From Burkholderia sp. Bp8992 (GTDB lineage: Bacteria > Pseudomonadota > Gammaproteobacteria > Burkholderiales > Burkholderiaceae), in the NCBI RefSeq assembly GCF_003853705.1, contig NZ_QTQI01000005.1, forward strand, positions 62,001 to 126,000: a DNA stretch of 64,000 nt. The letters run 5' to 3'. How positions within the stretch are numbered: position 1 is the stretch's first letter; each line of letters starts with the position of its first letter. Position numbers and translations under genes: made by a program. A model generated the notes under the pieces. That model ran no database searches and was not told where the DNA came from. It worked only from the letters and a program-made list of their open reading frames with translations. Shown here piece by piece: positions 54,818 to 64,000 of the stretch.

Positions 54818-56338
54818 ATGGACACGATACTCAGGCTCAGCCACATCACGAAAAGCTTTCCCGGCGTGAAGGCGCTGTCCGACATTCATCTGGAGATTGC
54901 CCGCGGCGAGATCCATGCGCTGCTCGGCGAGAACGGCGCGGGCAAGTCGACGCTGATGAAGATCCTGTGCGGCATCTATCAGCCGGATGCCGGCGCGATC
55001 GAGATCGACGGCACGGCGCGCCATTTCGCGGACTATCACGACGCGGTCGCGGCCGGCGTCGGCATCGTGTTCCAGGAATTCAGCCTCATTCCGCACCTCG
55101 ATGCCGTCGACAACCTGTTCCTCGGCCGCGAGTTGCGCAATCGCTGGGGCGCGCGGGACCGCAAGCGGATGCGTGCGGCGGCGGCGAGCATCTTCGCGCG
55201 GCTCGGCGTGGCGATCGATCTCGATGCGCCGATCCGCACGCTGTCGGTCGCGCAGCAGCAGTTCGTCGAGATCGGCAAGGCGTTGTCGCTCGACGCGCGC
55301 ATCCTGATTCTCGACGAGCCGACCGCGACGCTCACGCCGGCCGAGGCCGAGCACCTGTTCGCGATCATGCGCGAGCTGAAGCGGCAGGGCGTCGCGATGA
55401 TCTTCATCTCGCATCACCTCGACGAGATCTTCGCGGTATGCGACCGCATCACGGTGCTGCGCGACGGCCAGTACGTCGCGACGACCGACGTCGCGCACAC
55501 CGACGTCGAGCAACTGGTGCGGATGATGGTCGGCCGCCGGATCGAAAGCAGCTTTCCGCCGAAGCCCGTGCTGCGGGCCGACGCACCGGCCGTGCTCGAA
55601 GTCGATGCGCTGCAGATCGAGCGCGACGGCCCGGTGAACCGCTTTGCGTTGCATGAAGGCGAGATCCTGGGTTTCGCGGGTCTCGTCGGCTCGGGCCGCA
55701 CGGAAACCGCGCTCGCGGTGATCGGCGCGACGCGTGCGCACCGCAAGGAACTGCGCGTGCGCGGTGCGGCGGCAAAGCTCGCCGATCCGGCCGATGCGCT
55801 GCGCGCGGGCATCGGCATCCTGCCGGAAAGCCGCAAGACGGAAGGGCTCGTCACGTCGTTCTCGATCCGCGACAACATCTCGCTGAACAATCTCGGCAAG
55901 TACCGGTCGATGCGCTGGCTGATCGACCGCGGCAGCGAGGCGCGCACGACGCACGACGTGATGCGGCGCGTCGGCGTGAAGGCGCCGTCGATCCACACCG
56001 AGGTCGCGACGCTGTCCGGCGGCAACCAGCAGAAGGTCGTGATCGCGCGCTGGCTGAACCATCACACGTCGGTGCTGATCTTCGACGAGCCGACGCGCGG
56101 CATCGATGTCGGTGCGAAAGCCGAAATCTACGGGCTGATGCGCGAACTCACCGCGCGCGGCTACGCCATCATCATGATCTCGTCCGAGCTGCCGGAAATC
56201 GTCGGCATGTGCGATCGCGTCGCCGTATTCCGGCAAGGACGCATCGAGGCGACGCTCGCCGGCGACGAGATCGATCCCGACACGGTCATGACCTATGCCA
56301 CGGCCGGCACGCGAGGAGCGACCCATGAACCTGCCTGA
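54818..56338 (+). CDS. sugar ABC transporter ATPase (RbsA/XylG type)
   Basis: The product is 506 residues with two fused nucleotide-binding domains. Domain 1 has Walker [10 protein letters not shown], signature [13 protein letters not shown] and Walker B ILILDEPT. Domain 2 has the degenerate Walker [10 protein letters not shown] typical of this family, signature [15 protein letters not shown] and [17 protein letters not shown] 54818 follows GGAGAAG; the frame is open upstream through the binding-protein gene. Its end overlaps the permease start by 14 bp. Confidence 0.95.
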   Translation: MDTILRLSHITKSFPGVKALSDIHLEIARGEIHALLGENGAGKSTLMKILCGIYQPDAGAIEIDGTARHFADYHDAVAAGVGIVFQEFSLIPHLDAVDNLFLGRELRNRWGARDRKRMRAAAASIFARLGVAIDLDAPIRTLSVAQQQFVEIGKALSLDARILILDEPTATLTPAEAEHLFAIMRELKRQGVAMIFISHHLDEIFAVCDRITVLRDGQYVATTDVAHTDVEQLVRMMVGRRIESSFPPKPVLRADAPAVLEVDALQIERDGPVNRFALHEGEILGFAGLVGSGRTETALAVIGATRAHRKELRVRGAAAKLADPADALRAGIGILPESRKTEGLVTSFSIRDNISLNNLGKYRSMRWLIDRGSEARTTHDVMRRVGVKAPSIHTEVATLSGGNQQKVVIARWLNHHTSVLIFDEPTRGIDVGAKAEIYGLMRELTARGYAIIMISSELPEIVGMCDRVAVFRQGRIEATLAGDEIDPDTVMTYATAGTRGATHEPA

Positions 56339-57338
56339 ATCTTCTTCCACGCCTTCGACGACGCTCGCGGCCACGGCCGGAAACGGCGATGCGCCGCCGC
56401 CTCGCGCGATGTGGGCGCAACTGCGCCGCTCGACGCTGTTCTATCCGCTCGTCGGCCTGATCGTCGTGTGCATCGCGATGATGATCGCGAGCCCGAGCTT
56501 CCTGTCTGCCGCGAACCTCGAGAACGTGCTGCGCCAGGTGTCCATCAACGCGATCATCGCGGTCGGCATGACCTGCGTGATCCTGACCGGCGGGATCGAC
56601 CTGTCGGTCGGTTCGGTGATGGCGCTGTCGGGCACGCTCGCGGCCGGGCTGATGGTCGCGGGCGTCAATGCGGTCGCCGCGCTCGCGATCGGCATCGCGG
56701 TGGGGCTCGGCTTCGGCTTCCTGAACGGCGTGTTCGTCGCATTCGCGGGGATGCCGCCGATCATCGTCACGCTGGCAACGATGGGCATCGCGCGCGGCCT
56801 CGCGCTGATCTACACGGGCGGCTACCCGATCGACGGCCTGCCCGACTGGGTCGCGTTCTTCGGCAGCGGCAAGGTGCTCGGCATCCAGGCGCCCGTGCTG
56901 ATCATGCTGGTGGTCTATGCGATCGCCTGGCTGCTGCTCGACCGCATGCCGTTCGGCCGCTACGTGTATGCGATCGGCGGCAACGAGCAGGCGACGCGGC
57001 TCACCGGCGTGCGCGTCGCACGCGTGAAGCTGATCGTCTACACGCTGGCCGGCGTCACGTCGGCGCTGGCCGCGATCGTGCTGACGGGCCGGCTGATGAG
57101 CGGGCAGCCGAACGCGGGTGTCGGCTTCGAGCTCGACGCGATCGCGGCCGTCGTGATGGGCGGCACGTCGATTTCCGGCGGGCGCGGCGCGATCCTCGGC
57201 ACGCTGGTCGGTGCGCTGCTGCTCGGCGTGCTCAACAACGGGCTGAACATGATCGGCGTGAACCCGTATGTGCAGAACGTGATCAAGGGCGGAATCATCC
57301 TGCTCGCGATCTACATCAGCCGCGAACGGTCGCGGTAA
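56325..57338 (+). CDS. sugar ABC transporter permease (RbsC type)
   Basis: The product is a 337-residue inner-membrane permease with about nine hydrophobic segments after a 35-residue cytoplasmic start. The family signature [21 protein letters not shown] and the late [21 protein letters not shown] loop that contacts the ATPase are present. ATG 56325 follows GAGGAG and is chosen over the in-frame 56295. Confidence 0.95.
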   Translation: MNLPESSSTPSTTLAATAGNGDAPPPRAMWAQLRRSTLFYPLVGLIVVCIAMMIASPSFLSAANLENVLRQVSINAIIAVGMTCVILTGGIDLSVGSVMALSGTLAAGLMVAGVNAVAALAIGIAVGLGFGFLNGVFVAFAGMPPIIVTLATMGIARGLALIYTGGYPIDGLPDWVAFFGSGKVLGIQAPVLIMLVVYAIAWLLLDRMPFGRYVYAIGGNEQATRLTGVRVARVKLIVYTLAGVTSALAAIVLTGRLMSGQPNAGVGFELDAIAAVVMGGTSISGGRGAILGTLVGALLLGVLNNGLNMIGVNPYVQNVIKGGIILLAIYISRERSR

Positions 57339-57385
57339 CGATCCAGTCGATCAGCTATCCTTATCATCAACGAAAGAGACAACTC

Positions 57386-58474
57386 ATGACGACACCCGAA
57401 GCCCAGCCGCGCATGACCGCGGTCGTCTGCCACGGCCCCGAGGATTACCGCGTCGAGCAGGTCGCGAAGCCGCGCCCCGGCGCGAACGAGCTCCTGATCC
57501 GCATCGCCGCATGCGGGATCTGCGCGAGCGACTGCAAGTGCTATACGGGCGCGAAGATGTTCTGGGGCGGCCCGAGCCCGTGGGTGAAGGCGCCCGTGAT
57601 TCCCGGCCATGAATTCTTCGGTTACGTCGAAGCGCTCGGCGACGGCGCGGCCGAGCATTTCGGCGTGGCGATCGGCGATCGCGTGATCGCCGAGCAGATC
57701 GTGCCGTGCGGCAAGTGCCGCTATTGCAAGTCGGGCCAGTACTGGATGTGCGAAGTGCACAACATCTTCGGTTTCCAGCGCGAAGTCGCTGACGGCGGGA
57801 TGGCCGAGTACATGCGGATTCCGCCGACCGCGATCGTCCACCGGATCCCGCTCGGCGTATCGCTCGAGGATGCGGCGATCATCGAGCCGCTGTCGTGCGC
57901 GATCCATACGGTGAATCGCGGCGACGTGCAGCTCGACGACGTCGTCGTGATTGCGGGCGCGGGCCCGCTCGGCCTGATGATGACGCAGGTCGCGCACCTG
58001 AAGACGCCGAGGAAGCTCGTCGTGATCGACCTGATCGACGAGCGGCTCGAACTCGCGCGGCAGTACGGCGCCGACGTGACGATCAATCCGCAGCGCGACG
58101 ACGCGCGCGAGATCGTCCGCGCGCTGACCGACGGCTACGGCTGCGACGTGTACATCGAGACGACCGGCGCGCCCGTCGGCGTGAACCAGGGGCTTGACCT
58201 GATCCGCAAGCTCGGCCGCTTCGTCGAATTCAGCGTATTCGGCGAGGATACGACCGCCGACTGGTCGATCATCGGCGACCGCAAGGAGCTCGACGTGCGC
58301 GGCGCGCACCTCGGGCCATACTGCTATCCGGTCGCGATCGACCTGCTCGCGCGCGGGCTCGTTACGTCGAAAGGCATCGTCACGCACGATTTCGCGCTCG
58401 AGGACTGGGACGACGCGATCCGCGTCGCGAAATCGCCCGAATCGATCAAGGTGCTGCTGAAGCCGGCCCGCTGA
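57386..58474 (+). CDS. zinc-dependent polyol dehydrogenase (erythritol/L-threitol type)
   Basis: The product is a 362-residue medium-chain dehydrogenase. The catalytic zinc region is GICASDCKCYTG and IPGHEFFGYV, and the structural zinc lobe is CGKCRYCKSGQYWMC. The cofactor motif is AGAGPLG. The segments VCHGPEDYRVEQVA, IAEQIVPCGKCRYC and LDVRGAHLGPYCYP resemble what I recall of the Mycobacterium erythritol/L-threitol dehydrogenase (EltD), so oxidation of a C4-C5 sugar alcohol to a ketose is the best guess. It is followed 31 bp later by a kinase gene that would phosphorylate the ketose. The start ATG 57386 has GAAAGAGA upstream. Confidence 0.88.
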   Translation: MTTPEAQPRMTAVVCHGPEDYRVEQVAKPRPGANELLIRIAACGICASDCKCYTGAKMFWGGPSPWVKAPVIPGHEFFGYVEALGDGAAEHFGVAIGDRVIAEQIVPCGKCRYCKSGQYWMCEVHNIFGFQREVADGGMAEYMRIPPTAIVHRIPLGVSLEDAAIIEPLSCAIHTVNRGDVQLDDVVVIAGAGPLGLMMTQVAHLKTPRKLVVIDLIDERLELARQYGADVTINPQRDDAREIVRALTDGYGCDVYIETTGAPVGVNQGLDLIRKLGRFVEFSVFGEDTTADWSIIGDRKELDVRGAHLGPYCYPVAIDLLARGLVTSKGIVTHDFALEDWDDAIRVAKSPESIKVLLKPAR

Positions 58475-58505
58475 TGCGGCGGGCATGCGCCTCACCGGAG
58501 ACATC

Positions 58506-60053
58506 ATGGAATACGTGATTGGCGTCGACATCGGCACGCAGAGCACCAAGGCGCTGCTGGTCGACCGGCATGGCACGATCGTCGCGCGGCATGCGGCCGG
58601 CTACCAGCCCGATACGCCGCGCCCGCTGTGGGCCGAGCAATGGCCGCAAGTGTGGTTCGACGCGGTGCTCGCATGCATCGCGGGCTGCGTGCGCGACGCG
58701 CGCGCCCAGGGCGTGCCGGCCGACGCGATTCGCGCGGTGTGCGTGAGCAGCCTGTACGGCGGCTCGGGCATTCCGGTCGACATCGACATGCGGCCGCTGC
58801 ATCCGTGCCTGATCTGGATGGACCGGCGCGCGACCGCGGAAGTCGACTGGGTCAACGAGCATGTGAACGTCGAGCGGCTGCGCGTGATCACGGGCAACGG
58901 CGTCGACAGCTACTACGGCTTCACGAAGATGCTGTGGCTGCGCGACCAGCGGCCGGACGTGTGGGCGAACGTGCGCTATTTCCTGCCGCCGAACGCGTAC
59001 GTGACCTACCTGCTGACCGGCGAAGTCGCGGTCGATCACAGTTCGGCCGGCAACATCGGTGGCGTGTACGACGTCGCGCGCCGCGAGTGGTCCGACGATG
59101 CGCTCGACATGCTCGGCATTCCGGCGACGATGATGCCCGAGCGGCTCGTCGATTCGTCGGAGATCGTCGGCGGATTGCTGTCGCAATGGACCGGGCAGCT
59201 CGGCCTGCCGGCCGGCACGCCCGTCGTCGCGGGCGGCGTCGATGCGGCGGTGGCGACCTTCGCGGCCGGCGCGACGCGTACCGGGCAGCACGTCGCGATG
59301 ATCGGCACCAGCATGTGCTGGGGCTACGTGAACCGGCACGTCGATGCTCGGCACGGGCTCGTCAGCATGCCGCACGTGTTCAACGGGCAGCGCGACCTGT
59401 ACGTGTTCGGCGGTGCGATCACGGCCGGCGCATCGGTCGCGTGGTTTCGCGACCAGTTCTGTCACGCGGAGATCGATGCGGCGCGCCTGCTGCCGCACGG
59501 CGATCCGCACGTGCTGCTCGAGGAGGCAGCCGAGAGCGTGCCGGCCGGCGCCGACGGCGTGCTGTTCCTGCCGTACCTGATGGGCGAGCGCAGCCCGGTG
59601 TGGGACGCGAAGGCAAGCGGCGCGTTCGTCGGGCTGAGTCTCGCGCATACGCGTGCGCACCTGTATCGCGCGGTGCTCGAGGGTGTCGCGTTCGCGCTGC
59701 GGCACAACATCGAGGCCGGACGTCGCGGGGCGGTCGCGCTGGACGACCGGTTGATCGTCGTCGGCGGTGCCGCGCATTCGGCGCTGTGGATGCAGATCAT
59801 CGCGGACGTGACGGGTTTTCCGGTGTGGACGATCGAGCAGGACGTCGAAGCCGCGATGGGCGCCGCGCTGCTCGCGGGTGTCGGGGCAGGGCTCGTGTCG
59901 CACGACGAGGCACAGGGCGGCTGGGTCAGGCTCGTCGAGCGTGCGCGTCCCGATGCCGATCGCGCGAAAGCGTACGACGCGCGTTTCGCGCTCTACACGG
60001 CGCTTTATCCGGCACTCAAGCCGATCATGCACAGGCTGGGCACGTCATCATGA
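58506..60053 (+). CDS. FGGY-family carbohydrate kinase
   Basis: The product is 515 residues of the xylulokinase/glycerol kinase fold. The first phosphate motif is IGVDIGTQSTKALLVD and the second phosphate/adenosine motifs are GGVDAAVATFAAGAT and LIVVGGAAHSALWMQI. It phosphorylates a sugar, probably the ketose made by the adjacent dehydrogenases (xylulose or erythrulose type). ATG 58506 follows CGGAG with good spacing. Its stop overlaps the start of the SDR gene (ATGA). Substrate cannot be set from sequence alone. Confidence 0.9.
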   Translation: MEYVIGVDIGTQSTKALLVDRHGTIVARHAAGYQPDTPRPLWAEQWPQVWFDAVLACIAGCVRDARAQGVPADAIRAVCVSSLYGGSGIPVDIDMRPLHPCLIWMDRRATAEVDWVNEHVNVERLRVITGNGVDSYYGFTKMLWLRDQRPDVWANVRYFLPPNAYVTYLLTGEVAVDHSSAGNIGGVYDVARREWSDDALDMLGIPATMMPERLVDSSEIVGGLLSQWTGQLGLPAGTPVVAGGVDAAVATFAAGATRTGQHVAMIGTSMCWGYVNRHVDARHGLVSMPHVFNGQRDLYVFGGAITAGASVAWFRDQFCHAEIDAARLLPHGDPHVLLEEAAESVPAGADGVLFLPYLMGERSPVWDAKASGAFVGLSLAHTRAHLYRAVLEGVAFALRHNIEAGRRGAVALDDRLIVVGGAAHSALWMQIIADVTGFPVWTIEQDVEAAMGAALLAGVGAGLVSHDEAQGGWVRLVERARPDADRAKAYDARFALYTALYPALKPIMHRLGTSS

Positions 60054-60808
60054 ACACACGATTCGATTTCAGCGGTGCGCGAGTGCTCGTCACGGGAGCA
60101 TCGAGCGGGATCGGGCGCGCGTGTGCGGTCGCGCTCGCGACGGCGGGGGCGCGGGTCGTCGCGGCAGGGCGCGACATGGCCGCGCTCGACACACTCGCCG
60201 GCGAGACCGCGTGCGAGACGTTGCGTGTCGATGTCGGCGGCGACGAGCATGCGATCGACGCGGCGCTCGCCGCGCACGATGCGTTCGACGGCCTCGTCAA
60301 CTGCGCGGGGATCGCGTCGCTCGAACCGGCGCTCGATGTCGAAGCCGCGCATTTCGATCGCGTGATGGCCGTCAATGCACGCGGTGCGGCGCTCGTCGCG
60401 CGGGCCGTGGCGCGCAAGATGATCGAGCGCGACGGACGCGGCGCGGCGAACGCACGGGGCAGTATCGTCAACGTGTCGAGCCAAGCAGCACTCGTCGGCC
60501 TGCCCGCGCATCTGAGCTATTGCGCGTCGAAGGCGGCGATGGACGCGATCACGCGCGTGCTGTGCATCGAACTCGGGCCGCACGGCATTCGTGTGAACAG
60601 CGTGAACCCGACCGTCACGCTCACGCCGATGGCGCAGTTCGCGTGGAGCGAACCGGAGAAGCGTGCGCCGATGCTGGCCGCGATTCCGCTCGGGCGCTTT
60701 GCGGAGCCCGACGAGGTCGTCGAGCCGATCCTGTTTTTGCTGAGCGATGCGGCGTCGATGATCAGCGGCGTGTCGCTGCCGATCGACGGCGGGTATACGG
60801 CGCGCTAG
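60050..60808 (+). CDS. short-chain dehydrogenase resembling L-xylulose reductase
   Basis: The product is a 252-residue SDR. The cofactor motif is TGASSGIG, the catalytic Ser is in NVSSQ, and the Tyr/Lys pair is in YCASK. The C-terminal region NPTVTLTPMAQFAWSEPEK, then IPLGRFAEPDEVV and ILFLLSD, is close to the dicarbonyl/L-xylulose reductase branch, which also includes bacterial D-threitol dehydrogenases. It would interconvert a polyol and a ketose in the same pathway as the zinc dehydrogenase. It is the last gene of the cluster. Confidence 0.9.
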   Translation: MNTRFDFSGARVLVTGASSGIGRACAVALATAGARVVAAGRDMAALDTLAGETACETLRVDVGGDEHAIDAALAAHDAFDGLVNCAGIASLEPALDVEAAHFDRVMAVNARGAALVARAVARKMIERDGRGAANARGSIVNVSSQAALVGLPAHLSYCASKAAMDAITRVLCIELGPHGIRVNSVNPTVTLTPMAQFAWSEPEKRAPMLAAIPLGRFAEPDEVVEPILFLLSDAASMISGVSLPIDGGYTAR

Positions 60809-60875
60809 GCCGCGTCACGCGGCGGTCGCGGGCGACGGGGCGTTGCGGTCAAGGCGCGGGGCGGCCGACGCGCGG

Positions 60876-61016
60876 CTAGACCGGGTCCTTGCTCGGCGGT
60901 CCGTCCGGTTGCTGCGGATTGTCGTGATGACCGGGCGGCGACGAGAACGGATCGTCTTCCGGATCGCGGTTCGGGTCGGCCGGTGGCTCGGGCGTCGGGG
61001 TCGTGTGATCGGTCAT
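60876..61016 (-). CDS. 46-residue Pro/Asp-rich small protein
   Basis: The product is 46 residues long, dominated by Pro, Asp, Gly, His and Ser, acidic and surely disordered, with no signal peptide. ATG 61016 is chosen because the longer frame upstream is Arg-rich and probably a shadow. The ribosome binding site is weak. Function unknown; it could be a chance frame, but the composition differs from the shadows here. Confidence 0.45.
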   Translation of the reverse strand: MTDHTTPTPEPPADPNRDPEDDPFSSPPGHHDNPQQPDGPPSKDPV

Positions 61017-61196
61017 GGAGAACTCGCGCAGTGCGTGACGGCGGTGGCGCGGCGGGAGCGCCTCGTCTCCGTTATAGCCAATCGGGCGCACGTTTGCAGC
61101 GGGATTATCGCGGCCGGTTGGCGATCGTCGGCGAAATCCGCGCATGGGTGGTTTTCGTGTCGGATCGTGCCGGGAGCCGGCCGCTCGCGATCGCGG

Positions 61197-61781
61197 TCAG
61201 CGCAAATCCGCCGGCGTATCGACGTCGCGCAGGATGCCGGGATCGTCGACGTCGAGCAGCTTGACCGGCGCGCTGGCGAACAGCGCGCGGGCGCCCGTGT
61301 CGCCGTCGAGCGCGGCGAGTGCATCGAAGTGGTGCGCGGCGAAGCCGACCGGATGGCCGCGCACGCCGCGATGCACGGGCGCGACGATCGACGCGTCGTC
61401 GGCTTCGAGCGCGCGTGTGACCGTCTCGTAGGTGGACGCCGCGATCCACGGCATGTCGCCGAGCGCGACGAGCCAGCCGTTCGCGTCGGGTGTCGTGCGG
61501 ACGCCGGCCGCGAGGCTCGCGCCCATGCCGCGCAACGCGTCGGGCGCGTACACGACCTGACAGCCGGCTTCGTTCAGCAGAATCGCGAGTTTTTCGGCGC
61601 CGGGGCGCACGACGGCAATCACGTCGGACGTGGCCGCCGCGAGATGACGGGCGGCGGCGACCGCAACCGGCGTGCCGTCGGGAAGCAGCGCGAGCAGCTT
61701 GCTGTGCAGGCCGCTCGGGTCGAAGCGTTGACCAAGGCCGCCGGCGAGCAGGACGCCGGTGGCGAGTGACGCATAGGACAT
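61197..61781 (-). CDS. MobA/MocA-like nucleotidyltransferase
   Basis: The product is 194 residues of the NTP-transferase fold that adds a nucleotide to molybdopterin. The nucleotide-binding start VLLAGGLGQRFDPSG with the nearby HSKL (Lys) is typical of MocA, the CTP:molybdopterin cytidylyltransferase. LVALGDMPWI holds the metal-binding Asp. Xanthine-oxidase-family enzymes use the cytidylated cofactor, and such an enzyme lies at 36440-39114 in this window, so this gene may serve it; that link is inference. It stands alone. Confidence 0.85.
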   Translation of the reverse strand: MSYASLATGVLLAGGLGQRFDPSGLHSKLLALLPDGTPVAVAAARHLAAATSDVIAVVRPGAEKLAILLNEAGCQVVYAPDALRGMGASLAAGVRTTPDANGWLVALGDMPWIAASTYETVTRALEADDASIVAPVHRGVRGHPVGFAAHHFDALAALDGDTGARALFASAPVKLLDVDDPGILRDVDTPADLR

Positions 61782-61886
61782 CGGCGCGGGGGGAGTGAGG
61801 CAGGTGCTGCGATTGTGCGGGAGCGGGCGGGGATCGGCAAGTGAGGATGTTACCGATTCGCGCCCGTCAGGCTGGAACGTCTGCCA

Positions 61887-62576
61887 TCACGACACTTCGT
61901 CGAGCATGCTTTCCTCGACGGGACCGTAAATTGCGTGCAATTCGTTCTGGATGACGGCCCAATAGCGGTCGCCGAACGACCAGTGCCACCATTCGGACGG
62001 GTAATTCGTGAAGCCGGCGTGGGTCATTGCGGCGATCAGCACCTGGCGGTTGCGTGCGGCGGCGCGGCTGATGAACGCGTTGCGCGTGTAGCACGCGCCG
62101 GAGGATTCCCGGTCGGTGGCGTTCATGATGCAGCCCATGTCGATCTCGATGCCTTCCGCCGAGATCAGCGTCAGGTCGATGGCGGCGCCCGTCGGATGGG
62201 CGGCGACTTCCGGCGGTGCGACGTAGTGGCTCGTCAGTGCGATCAACGTGCCTTCGTCCGGCAGCGGATTCAGCGTACGGCGCAGGTGCGCGAGATGCTC
62301 GGTGAAGTACTGGCGCTGCAGCGCCAGCGGGCGGTAGCCTTCCTTGATGTACAGGCGCAGGTCGCCGGGCAGCGCGTGCGCGGCGGCGATCAGCCGTTCC
62401 GCCACGCTGCGACGCACTTTCAGGAAATGCGGGCTCCTGCTCTCGATATCGCGGCGGTCGAGATCGACGGCGATGCGGTCATGGAAGCCTGAGAGATCGA
62501 CGAACCCTTCGTGCGACTCCTGCAGGGCGATCGAGCGGACGGCGGGATCGGAAAGCGGTATCACGGTAGCGAGCAA
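61887..62576 (-). CDS. D-alanyl-D-alanine dipeptidase (VanX/DdpX type)
   Basis: The product is 229 residues of the M15D peptidase family. Zinc ligands are the His and Asp of AAHPTGAAIDLTL and the His of SEWWHWSFGD, whose Glu is the catalytic base. EGYRPLALQRQYF carries the family's conserved Arg. It hydrolyses D-Ala-D-Ala, here more likely for cell-wall recycling than for glycopeptide resistance, since no vanH or vanA partner is near. No signal peptide, so cytoplasmic. Confidence 0.92.
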   Translation of the reverse strand: MLATVIPLSDPAVRSIALQESHEGFVDLSGFHDRIAVDLDRRDIESRSPHFLKVRRSVAERLIAAAHALPGDLRLYIKEGYRPLALQRQYFTEHLAHLRRTLNPLPDEGTLIALTSHYVAPPEVAAHPTGAAIDLTLISAEGIEIDMGCIMNATDRESSGACYTRNAFISRAAARNRQVLIAAMTHAGFTNYPSEWWHWSFGDRYWAVIQNELHAIYGPVEESMLDEVS

Positions 62577-62708
62577 GTGACGCGATGACGGTGGCGGGCC
62601 ACAAGCCGAACAGGTGAGGCGGCCGTGGTCGTTTTGGTCAGACGAATCGGCAATATGCCAGAGTTGGGCTGAGCGCGTATGGCGGTTGGATACGCGGGCG
62701 GGTGGCGC

Positions 62709-63104
62709 TCACCAGAGCGTCTTGACGTGCGCGTACGCGTGGATTTTTTCGTCGCGGGTAATCAACTGCGCGCCGAGCCGCCGCGCGGTGGCAACGATCA
62801 TGCGGTCTGCCGGATCCTTGTGGAACGTGCCGGGCAGGTCGGTGGACTTCGCGGCGATGTCGGCATCGACCGGCACGAAGCGCATGCCGTCGATCTGCGC
62901 GACGGTGGCGAGCCATGCGTCGACATCCATCGTCAGTGCGAGGCGATCGTTGCGCACCAGCATCGCGATCTCCCACGCGGAGATCGCGGATGCGGCGAGC
63001 GCACCCTCGCTGCGTGCGCGATCGATCGCGCTTCGCGCCTTCTTGCTGAGCGAAGGGTCGCCCGCCACCCACCACACCAATGCATGCGTATCCAGCACGA
63101 TCAC
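62709..63104 (-). CDS. vapC: VapC-type PIN-domain toxin
   Basis: The product is a 131-residue PIN ribonuclease. The acidic metal-binding residues are in VLDTHALVWW, ISAWEIAML and FHKDPADRMIVATA. GTG 63104 is chosen because it overlaps the antitoxin stop (GTGA) and lies 7 nt after GGGAGG; an in-frame TTG at 63119 is less likely. It cleaves RNA when free of its antitoxin. The gene ends 100 bp from the VanX-type gene. Confidence 0.92.
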   Translation of the reverse strand: MIVLDTHALVWWVAGDPSLSKKARSAIDRARSEGALAASAISAWEIAMLVRNDRLALTMDVDAWLATVAQIDGMRFVPVDADIAAKSTDLPGTFHKDPADRMIVATARRLGAQLITRDEKIHAYAHVKTLW

Positions 63105-63340
63105 CGCGACGCCTCCCAATCATCTTCCGCAATCGGATCGAGAGGATTGTCGTAGCGCATGACCGAGCCGCGCAATATGTCCAACGGCTGAGCTTCGCGT
63201 GCGTGATACGGCCGGATCTCGAGCGTCGGCTTGCCGTGGTCGGTGACGATCAGACTTTCGCCCGATGCCTCGACGAGCCGGAAGTATTCGAGGGCGCGGG
63301 CCTTGAATTCGGATTTCGATACGGGAGCGTGCGGCATCAT
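63101..63340 (-). CDS. Phd/YefM-type antitoxin
   Basis: The product is 79 residues long. The N-terminal half is a Phd/YefM DNA-binding fold (VSKSEFKARALEYFRLVEAS, then LIVTDHGKPTLEIRPY). The C-terminal half (PLDILRGSVMRYDNPLDPIAEDDWE) is acidic, as expected for the toxin-neutralising arm. It is the first gene of the pair, overlaps the toxin gene by 4 bp and probably autoregulates. The start is one of two adjacent ATG codons (63340 or 63337). Confidence 0.92.
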   Translation of the reverse strand: MMPHAPVSKSEFKARALEYFRLVEASGESLIVTDHGKPTLEIRPYHAREAQPLDILRGSVMRYDNPLDPIAEDDWEASR

Positions 63341-63460
63341 GATATGAGCATGGTCATTTGACGATGGTCATTTTAGGCTCGTATTTCGACGCGATGCAAG
63401 CGCCGGGTGTCACGCGTGCGCAACGCGTGACACCGGAAAGGGCGGCGTTACCGATTCACG

Positions 63461-64000
63461 CTACGCATCCGCCCACTTCCTCAACAGGTTGTGATAAACG
63501 CCCGTCAATGAAATGACCATCGCATCCTTCGCCCCTTTCTCCGCGGAAAGCGCCTGAATCTGCGTATCGAGCTGAAACAGCAGCGTGCGGTCGCCGTCAT
63601 CCCGCACCATGCTCTGGATCCAGAAGAACGAAGCGACACGCTCGCCGCGTGTGACCGGCGTCACGTGATGCAGGCTCGATGCCGGATACAGCACGAGATC
63701 GCCAGCCGGTAGCTTCGCGCGATGCACGCCGTACGTATCCTCGACGCACAGCTCACCGCCGTCGTACGCATCGGGTTCTTCGAGAAACAGCGTCGCCGAC
63801 AGGTCGCTGCGCACGCGGAAATCCGTACCGCGCAGCAACCGGATCGCGTTGTCGACGTGCGTGTCGAACGTCTCGCCGCCTGCATAGCGATTGAACAGCG
63901 GCGGAAAGACCTTCAGCGGCAGCGCTGCCGAAAAGAACAGCGGATTGCGTGCGAGCGCATCCTGGATCGCGTCGCCAACGGTGCGCGAGACTGGCGAGCC
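63461..64000 (-). CDS. PKHD-type Fe(II)/2-oxoglutarate hydroxylase, 5' end cut by window
   Basis: The frame runs open to the right edge, so the N terminus is missing; about 179 residues are visible. The iron ligands are the His and Asp of DTHVDN and the His in [14 protein letters not shown], whose Arg binds 2-oxoglutarate. [10 protein letters not shown] is typical of the PiuC/YbiX family. These proteins often accompany siderophore receptors in iron uptake, which may lie beyond the edge. Most of the C-terminal domain is present. The internal ATG codons are not the true start. Confidence 0.9.
   Translation of the reverse strand, partial: GSPVSRTVGDAIQDALARNPLFFSAALPLKVFPPLFNRYAGGETFDTHVDNAIRLLRGTDFRVRSDLSATLFLEEPDAYDGGELCVEDTYGVHRAKLPAGDLVLYPASSLHHVTPVTRGERVASFFWIQSMVRDDGDRTLLFQLDTQIQALSAEKGAKDAMVISLTGVYHNLLRKWADA

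Noticed and set aside
62709..63119. TTG 63119 as vapC start
   Set aside because: GTG 63104 overlaps the antitoxin stop and has GGGAGG at good spacing, the usual arrangement for such pairs.

Overview
The window reads as a high-GC betaproteobacterium, most likely Burkholderia, and the gene types fit a secondary replicon of the Burkholderia cepacia complex. This rests on codon use, on the style of the predicted proteins and on the mix of accessory systems, not on any database match. No rRNA, tRNA, CRISPR array or insertion sequence was found.

Layout. (1) 1-3000: an NRAMP-related metal transporter with altered metal-binding motifs. A structured leader and two very small ORFs precede it, and a strong hairpin terminator follows. 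(2) 3030-5047: two divergent LuxR-type regulators with autoinducer-domain-like N termini. (3) 5140-35993: a type III secretion (T3SS) island. One operon runs sctV-S-C-D-(F)-I-J-K-L-N-O-T-U with an asparagine-synthetase-like gene after it. Opposed to it are sctQ-sctR-lytic transglycosylase and a single 3947-residue protein. An orphan winged-helix regulator closes the island. Three promoters in the island share one architecture with fixed spacing: TCGTAG-like arm, 36 bp, CTACGA-like arm, 30 bp, TACACT/TACAAT. I recognise no translocon, needle-ruler or gatekeeper gene. SctU lacks the NPTH autocleavage motif. The giant protein is the obvious candidate substrate; it holds two copies of a kinase-like plus HExxH module and a C-terminal LysM.

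(4) 36440-40218: a two-subunit molybdenum hydroxylase of the isoquinoline 1-oxidoreductase type, with a divergent AraC regulator. (5) 40219-47501: a 1.9 kb gene-poor stretch holding a consensus sigma-54 promoter, then five exported proteins (three rich in Ser/Gly/Ala or Pro/Ala) and a VpsR-like sigma-54 activator. This looks like a regulated extracellular-product locus that I cannot name. (6) 47634-52487: a zinc-finger membrane protein, a hypothetical protein, a NarL/RcsB-type response regulator, a Cache chemoreceptor and a ketopantoate-reductase-like protein.

(7) 52734-60808: a co-directional sugar-alcohol catabolic cluster made of an AraC regulator, a sugar ABC importer, a zinc polyol dehydrogenase resembling erythritol/L-threitol dehydrogenase, an FGGY kinase and an SDR resembling L-xylulose reductase. 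(8) 60876-64000: a tiny Pro-rich protein, a MobA/MocA-like nucleotidyltransferase, a VanX-type dipeptidase, a VapC/Phd-type toxin-antitoxin pair and the 3' part of a PKHD-type Fe(II)/2-oxoglutarate hydroxylase cut by the window edge.
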